Source: DASSKO01 sp035690425 (GTDB lineage: Bacteria > Actinomycetota > Actinomycetes > Propionibacteriales > Nocardioidaceae). Taken from it: a stretch of 34,504 nucleotides of DNA. A program made the translations under genes and the position numbers. The stretch is from contig DASSKO010000027.1 of NCBI GenBank assembly GCA_035690425.1, positions 1-34,504 on the forward strand, in the 5' to 3' direction. The notes beneath the pieces are model-generated. The model was not told the origin of the DNA. It saw only the letters and a program-made list of their open reading frames with translations, and ran no database searches. Every line of letters begins with the position of its first letter. Positions within the stretch are counted from its first letter, which is position 1. Below, piece by piece: positions 31,153 through 34,504 of this stretch.

Positions 31153-31698
31153 GTGTCCGTGAAGCCGATCCGGCTGTTCGGTGACCCGGTCCTGCGCACG
31201 AAGGCCGCCCCGGTCGTCGACTTCGACAAGGAGCTGCGCACGCTGGTCGCCGACCTCACCGACACCATGCAGGATGCGCCGGGCGCGGGTCTCGCCGCGC
31301 CCCAGATCGGGGTGGGGCTGCGGGTGTTCACCTACTACGTCGACGGCGAGCTCGGTCACCTCGTCAACCCCGACCTGACGCTGTCCGAGGACGAGCAGTT
31401 CGGTCCCGAGGGCTGCCTGTCGATTCCGGACCTGACCTTCGACTGCACCAGGGCGCTGCGCGTGGTCGCGCGGGGCATGAACATGCACGGCGAGCCGGTC
31501 GTGATCGACGGCTCGGACATGCTCGCCCGGGCGATCCAGCACGAGAACGACCACCTCGATGGCGTGATGTTCATCGACCGGCTTGACCGGGAGACCCGGC
31601 GCGAGGCGATGCGCGCGATCCGGCACGCGGAGTGGGCGGGGGAGACCGCACCGCCGGTCAAGGTGTCGCCACACCGGACCCTCGGGCTGGGCCTGTAG
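31153..31698 (+). CDS. def: peptide deformylase
   Basis: A 181-residue metalloenzyme that removes the formyl group from new N-terminal methionine. All three motifs are intact: GAGLAAPQIG (Gln51), EGCLS (Cys88) and QHENDHLDG (His130, Glu131, His134); Cys88 and the two histidines bind the metal. The C-terminal tail is short. GTG 31153 follows a GAGGGAG nine bases upstream; GTG 31159 is an alternative. Fmt starts two bases after its stop, so formylation and deformylation functions are cotranscribed. Confidence 0.96.
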   Translation: MSVKPIRLFGDPVLRTKAAPVVDFDKELRTLVADLTDTMQDAPGAGLAAPQIGVGLRVFTYYVDGELGHLVNPDLTLSEDEQFGPEGCLSIPDLTFDCTRALRVVARGMNMHGEPVVIDGSDMLARAIQHENDHLDGVMFIDRLDRETRREAMRAIRHAEWAGETAPPVKVSPHRTLGLGL

Positions 31699-31700
31699 GG

Positions 31701-32633
31701 ATGCGGCTGGTCTTCGCCGGCACCCCCGAGGCCGCCTTGCCGTCTCTGCGTGCTCTGCTGGCGTCGCGGCACCAGGTGGTGGCGGTCGTGAGCCGTCCCG
31801 ACGCGGCCGCGGGACGGGGCCGGCGGCTGGTCGAGTCGCCGGTCGCCGCCCTGGCCGCCGAGCATGGTGTGGAGACGCTCAAGCCGGCGTCGCCGCGGGA
31901 CCCGGACTTCCTGGGCCGGCTCGCCGAGATCGCGCCGGACTGCTGTCCGGTGGTCGCGTACGGCGCACTGCTGCCGCAGGAGGCGCTCGACATCCCGCCG
32001 CACGGGTGGGTGAACCTGCACTTCTCCGTGCTTCCCGCCTGGCGCGGCGCCGCGCCGGTGCAGCACGCCCTGCTGGCCGGTGACGAGATCACCGGTGCCT
32101 CGACGTTTCGCATCGTGGGTGAGCTCGACGCCGGCCCGGTCTTCGGCGTACTGACCGAGCGGGTCCGGGCCGACGACACCGCGGGCGCGTTGCTCGGCCG
32201 GCTGGCCGAGCACGGTGCCGGCCTGCTCGTCCGCACGCTCGACGGGATCGAGGGCGGTGAGGTCGAGGCGCGGGAGCAGCCGGCCGAGGGTGTGTCCGTC
32301 GCCCCCAAGGTGACCGTCGACGACGCCCGGATCGACTGGTCCCGGCCAGCCGCCGCGGTCGACCGGCTGGTGCGTGCGTCCAGTCCCGCCCCCGGCGCGT
32401 GGACGATGTTTCGAGGTGAGCGTTTCAAGGTCGGCCCGGTGCGCGTCCAGGCGGGCGAGACGCTGCCTCCTGCCGAGCTCTCGGCGGGCAAGCGCGAGGT
32501 GCTCGTCGGCACAGGGACGCAGGCCGTCGCGCTCACCGACGTGCAGCCGCAGGGCAAGGCCCGGATGGCGGCGGCTGCGTGGGCGCGGGGTGTCCGGATC
32601 GCCTCCGGTGAGACGTTCGACGAGGGAGGTTAG
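31701..32633 (+). CDS. fmt: methionyl-tRNA formyltransferase
   Basis: A 310-residue enzyme that formylates the initiator methionyl-tRNA using 10-formyl-tetrahydrofolate. It starts MRLVFAGTPEAALPSL. The catalytic Asn105 and His107 lie in NLHFSVLPAWRGAAPVQ and Asp143 in ELDAGP. The C-terminal OB-like domain follows from about residue 205. The ATG is two bases after the def stop and the rsmB GTG directly abuts its own stop, so def, fmt and rsmB form a tight operon. Confidence 0.96.
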   Translation: MRLVFAGTPEAALPSLRALLASRHQVVAVVSRPDAAAGRGRRLVESPVAALAAEHGVETLKPASPRDPDFLGRLAEIAPDCCPVVAYGALLPQEALDIPPHGWVNLHFSVLPAWRGAAPVQHALLAGDEITGASTFRIVGELDAGPVFGVLTERVRADDTAGALLGRLAEHGAGLLVRTLDGIEGGEVEAREQPAEGVSVAPKVTVDDARIDWSRPAAAVDRLVRASSPAPGAWTMFRGERFKVGPVRVQAGETLPPAELSAGKREVLVGTGTQAVALTDVQPQGKARMAAAAWARGVRIASGETFDEGG

Positions 32634-33968
32634 GTGGCCGGCGTCGACCGACCGCGTCGTGCCGCGTACGACGTTCTCGCAGCAGTCCGTGACCGAGACG
32701 CGTACGTCAACCTGACGTTGCCCGCACTCCTACGGGAGCGGCAGATCACCGGCCGGGACGCGGCGTTCGTTACCGAGCTGACTCACGGCACGCTGCGCCG
32801 GCAGGGCAGTTATGACGCCGTGGTGGACTCCCTAACCAGCCACACACTCGACCCCAGGGTCCGCGATGTGCTCCGGCTCGGAACCCACCAGCTGCTCGGC
32901 ATGCGCACGCCGAGGCATGCGGCAGTGGCGACGTCGGTAGACCTGGTGCGTGCGGTCGCCGGGGAGCGTCCCGCACGCCTGGTCAATGCCGTGCTGCGGA
33001 AGGTGTCGGCGCAGGGCTGGGACCGGTGGATGGAGGTGGTGGCGCCCGGCCGCTCCGACGACCTCGTCGGCCACCTGGCGGTGCGGCACTCGCACCCGCG
33101 GTGGGTGGTCGAGGTGTTCGCCGAGGCACTGGGCCGCGACTGGCAGCAGACGGAGGCGCTGCTGGCCGCTGACAACCACCCGCCGCAGGTCTCGCTCGTC
33201 GCCCGCCCCGGCCGGGCGGAGGTCGCCGAGCTGTTGGACAGTGGTGCTGCGCCCGGCCGGTGGTCGCCGTACGCGGCCGCCTGGCCGTCCGGTGACCCGG
33301 CAGAGCTGGCGGCGGTCCGTGCTGGGCGTGCAGGGGTGCAGGACGAGGGCTCCCAGCTGGTCGCCGTGGCGCTGGCCCAGGCCGAGGTGGACGGCAGCGA
33401 CGAGCGGTGGCTCGACATGTGTGCCGGCCCGGGCGGCAAGGCGGCGCTGCTCGCGGGGCTGGCGTCCGGCCGAGGTGCCCGTCTGCTGGCGGCGGACCGG
33501 CAGGAGCACCGGGCCAGGCTGGTGCGGCAGGCCCTGCGCAGGGCGTCGGGGACGCTCGGGGTGGTGGTCGCGGACGGGCGTCGGCCGGCGTGGGGCGAGT
33601 TCGACCGTGTGCTCGTCGACGCACCCTGCACGGGGCTGGGGGCGCTTCGCCGCAGGCCGGAGGCCCGCTGGCGCCGGCAGCCGTCCGACTTCGAGGGGCT
33701 GGTCCGGCTCCAACAGCAGCTGCTGGGCCGCGCGCTGGACTGCTGCCGCCTCGGCGGTGTGGTGTTGTATGCGACCTGCTCTCCGGCCGGACCGGAGACC
33801 CGTGGTGTCGTCGACGCCGTGCTCTCCGATCGTGACGACGCCGTCGAGGAGGACGCCCGGGCGCTGCTTCCCGGCGTACCCGACCTGGGTGACGGACCGC
33901 ACGCGCAGCTGTGGCCACATGTACACGGGACCGACGCGATGTTCATGTCGGTGCTGCGGCGCCGTTAG
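32634..33968 (+). CDS. rsmB: 16S rRNA m5C967 methyltransferase
   Basis: A 444-residue RsmB/Sun protein. The N-terminal NusB-like RNA-binding domain (about 1-140) contains RRAAYDVLAAVRDRDAYVN and LVNAVLRKV. The methyltransferase domain carries MCAGPGGKAALLA, DAPCTGLGALRRRPEARWR with Cys332 (product release) and VLYATCSPAG with the nucleophile Cys382. The family methylates C967 of 16S rRNA. GTG 32634 directly follows the fmt stop. Confidence 0.95.
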   Translation: MAGVDRPRRAAYDVLAAVRDRDAYVNLTLPALLRERQITGRDAAFVTELTHGTLRRQGSYDAVVDSLTSHTLDPRVRDVLRLGTHQLLGMRTPRHAAVATSVDLVRAVAGERPARLVNAVLRKVSAQGWDRWMEVVAPGRSDDLVGHLAVRHSHPRWVVEVFAEALGRDWQQTEALLAADNHPPQVSLVARPGRAEVAELLDSGAAPGRWSPYAAAWPSGDPAELAAVRAGRAGVQDEGSQLVAVALAQAEVDGSDERWLDMCAGPGGKAALLAGLASGRGARLLAADRQEHRARLVRQALRRASGTLGVVVADGRRPAWGEFDRVLVDAPCTGLGALRRRPEARWRRQPSDFEGLVRLQQQLLGRALDCCRLGGVVLYATCSPAGPETRGVVDAVLSDRDDAVEEDARALLPGVPDLGDGPHAQLWPHVHGTDAMFMSVLRRR

Positions 33969-33981
33969 GGCGGTGCTCATC

Positions 33982-33987
33982 TAGGGT
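33982..33987 (+). promoter_or_regulatory. possible -10 of rpe
   Basis: TAGGGT lies ten bases before ATG 33998 in the 29-base gap after rsmB. It may give rpe its own near-leaderless transcript, but no -35 is clear. Confidence 0.3.
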
Positions 33988-33997
33988 GGGGCCCACC

Positions 33998-34504
33998 ATG
34001 GGCATCCAGATCTCTCCCAGCCTGCTGGCCGCCGACTTCGCCAACCTGCAAGCCGCGGCGGAATCGGTGTCCCGTGCGGACTGGCTGCACGTCGACGTGA
34101 TGGACAGCCACTTCGTCCCCAACCTGACGGTCGGGCTACCGGTGGTCGAGGCGCTCGGCAAGGTGGCCGGGCAGCCGATGGACTGCCATCTGATGATCGA
34201 GGAGCCGGACCGTTGGGCTCCCGAGTACGTTGATGCCGGTGCCGGCAGTGTCACGTTTCATGTGGAGGCGGCCGCGGCACCGGTCCGGCTGGCGCGGGAG
34301 CTCCGGGCGAAGGGGGCGCGGGCGGGGATGGCGTTGAAGCCGGCGACGCCGGTGGAGCCGTACGCCGACCTGCTGCCTGAGCTCGACATGCTGCTGGTGA
34401 TGACGGTCGAGCCCGGCTTCGGTGGGCAGAAGTTCCTCGACCTGTGCCTGCCGAAGATCGAACGCGCGCGCAAGCTGCTCGACGCGTGTGGCACCGACCT
34501 GTGG
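33998..34504 (+). CDS. rpe: ribulose-phosphate 3-epimerase, C-terminus beyond the window
   Basis: The first 169 codons are open to the window edge. The family expects about 220 residues. SPSLLAADFANL opens the TIM barrel. The metal and catalytic residues are His31, Asp33 in LHVDVMDSHFVPNLTVG, and His64 in CHLMIEEP; MTVEPGFGGQKF matches the phosphate-binding loop. The enzyme interconverts ribulose-5-phosphate and xylulose-5-phosphate in the pentose phosphate pathway, as does the route fed by gntK. The second catalytic aspartate lies outside the window. Confidence 0.96.
   Translation, partial: MGIQISPSLLAADFANLQAAAESVSRADWLHVDVMDSHFVPNLTVGLPVVEALGKVAGQPMDCHLMIEEPDRWAPEYVDAGAGSVTFHVEAAAAPVRLARELRAKGARAGMALKPATPVEPYADLLPELDMLLVMTVEPGFGGQKFLDLCLPKIERARKLLDACGTDLW

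Overview
The window is strongly GC-rich, with G or C at most third codon positions and frequent GTG starts. It reads as a chromosomal segment of an actinobacterium. A DUF222/13E12-type HNH gene with an SOS-like box, a DUF7455 zinc ribbon beside a topoisomerase IV parE, an lprG-p55 pair and a def-fmt-rsmB-rpe string together suggest Propionibacteriales, most likely Nocardioidaceae. That placement is inference from gene content only. I see no rRNA, tRNA, insertion sequence, prophage or CRISPR array.

Layout. 1-4150: a LURP-one-like protein (cut by the window edge), a gluconate permease-gluconokinase pair, an MFS exporter and a GPGG-motif small membrane protein. 4190-10059: a methyltransferase, a thiamine-binding-protein/amidase pair on the minus strand, a second MFS exporter, a zinc alcohol dehydrogenase and a conserved protein of unknown function. 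10081-15257: a signalling island. Two operons converge, each headed by an acidic single-pass exported or membrane protein. One continues into a Ser/Thr kinase, the other into a histidine kinase and an OmpR-type response regulator; a two-TM potassium channel with an RCK domain is divergent from the second. 15262-17242: an FUSC-like permease, a DUF456 protein and DUF7455. 17564-27693: topoisomerase IV subunits parE and parC, separated by an XRE/STAND-ATPase regulator, a GNAT-like protein and the lprG-p55 pair that follows parC. 27831-34504: the DUF222-HNH gene, a quinone-oxidoreductase-like protein, a HAD phosphatase, then def, fmt, rsmB and the start of rpe.

The most interesting structure is in the signalling island. 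The two divergent intergenic regions, about 4 kb apart, carry the same regulatory architecture: a TGAGAG-N2-CTCTCA dyad followed by further half-sites at an 11-bp period, as expected for tandem OmpR-family response-regulator binding. This predicts one local regulon linking the two acidic proteins, the kinase, the two-component system, the channel and the conserved protein at 9463-10059. A second clear signal is a LexA/SOS-like box that overlaps the predicted leaderless promoter and start codon of the DUF222-HNH gene. Many genes here appear to start without a leader: a -10-like hexamer ends six or seven bases before the start codon.
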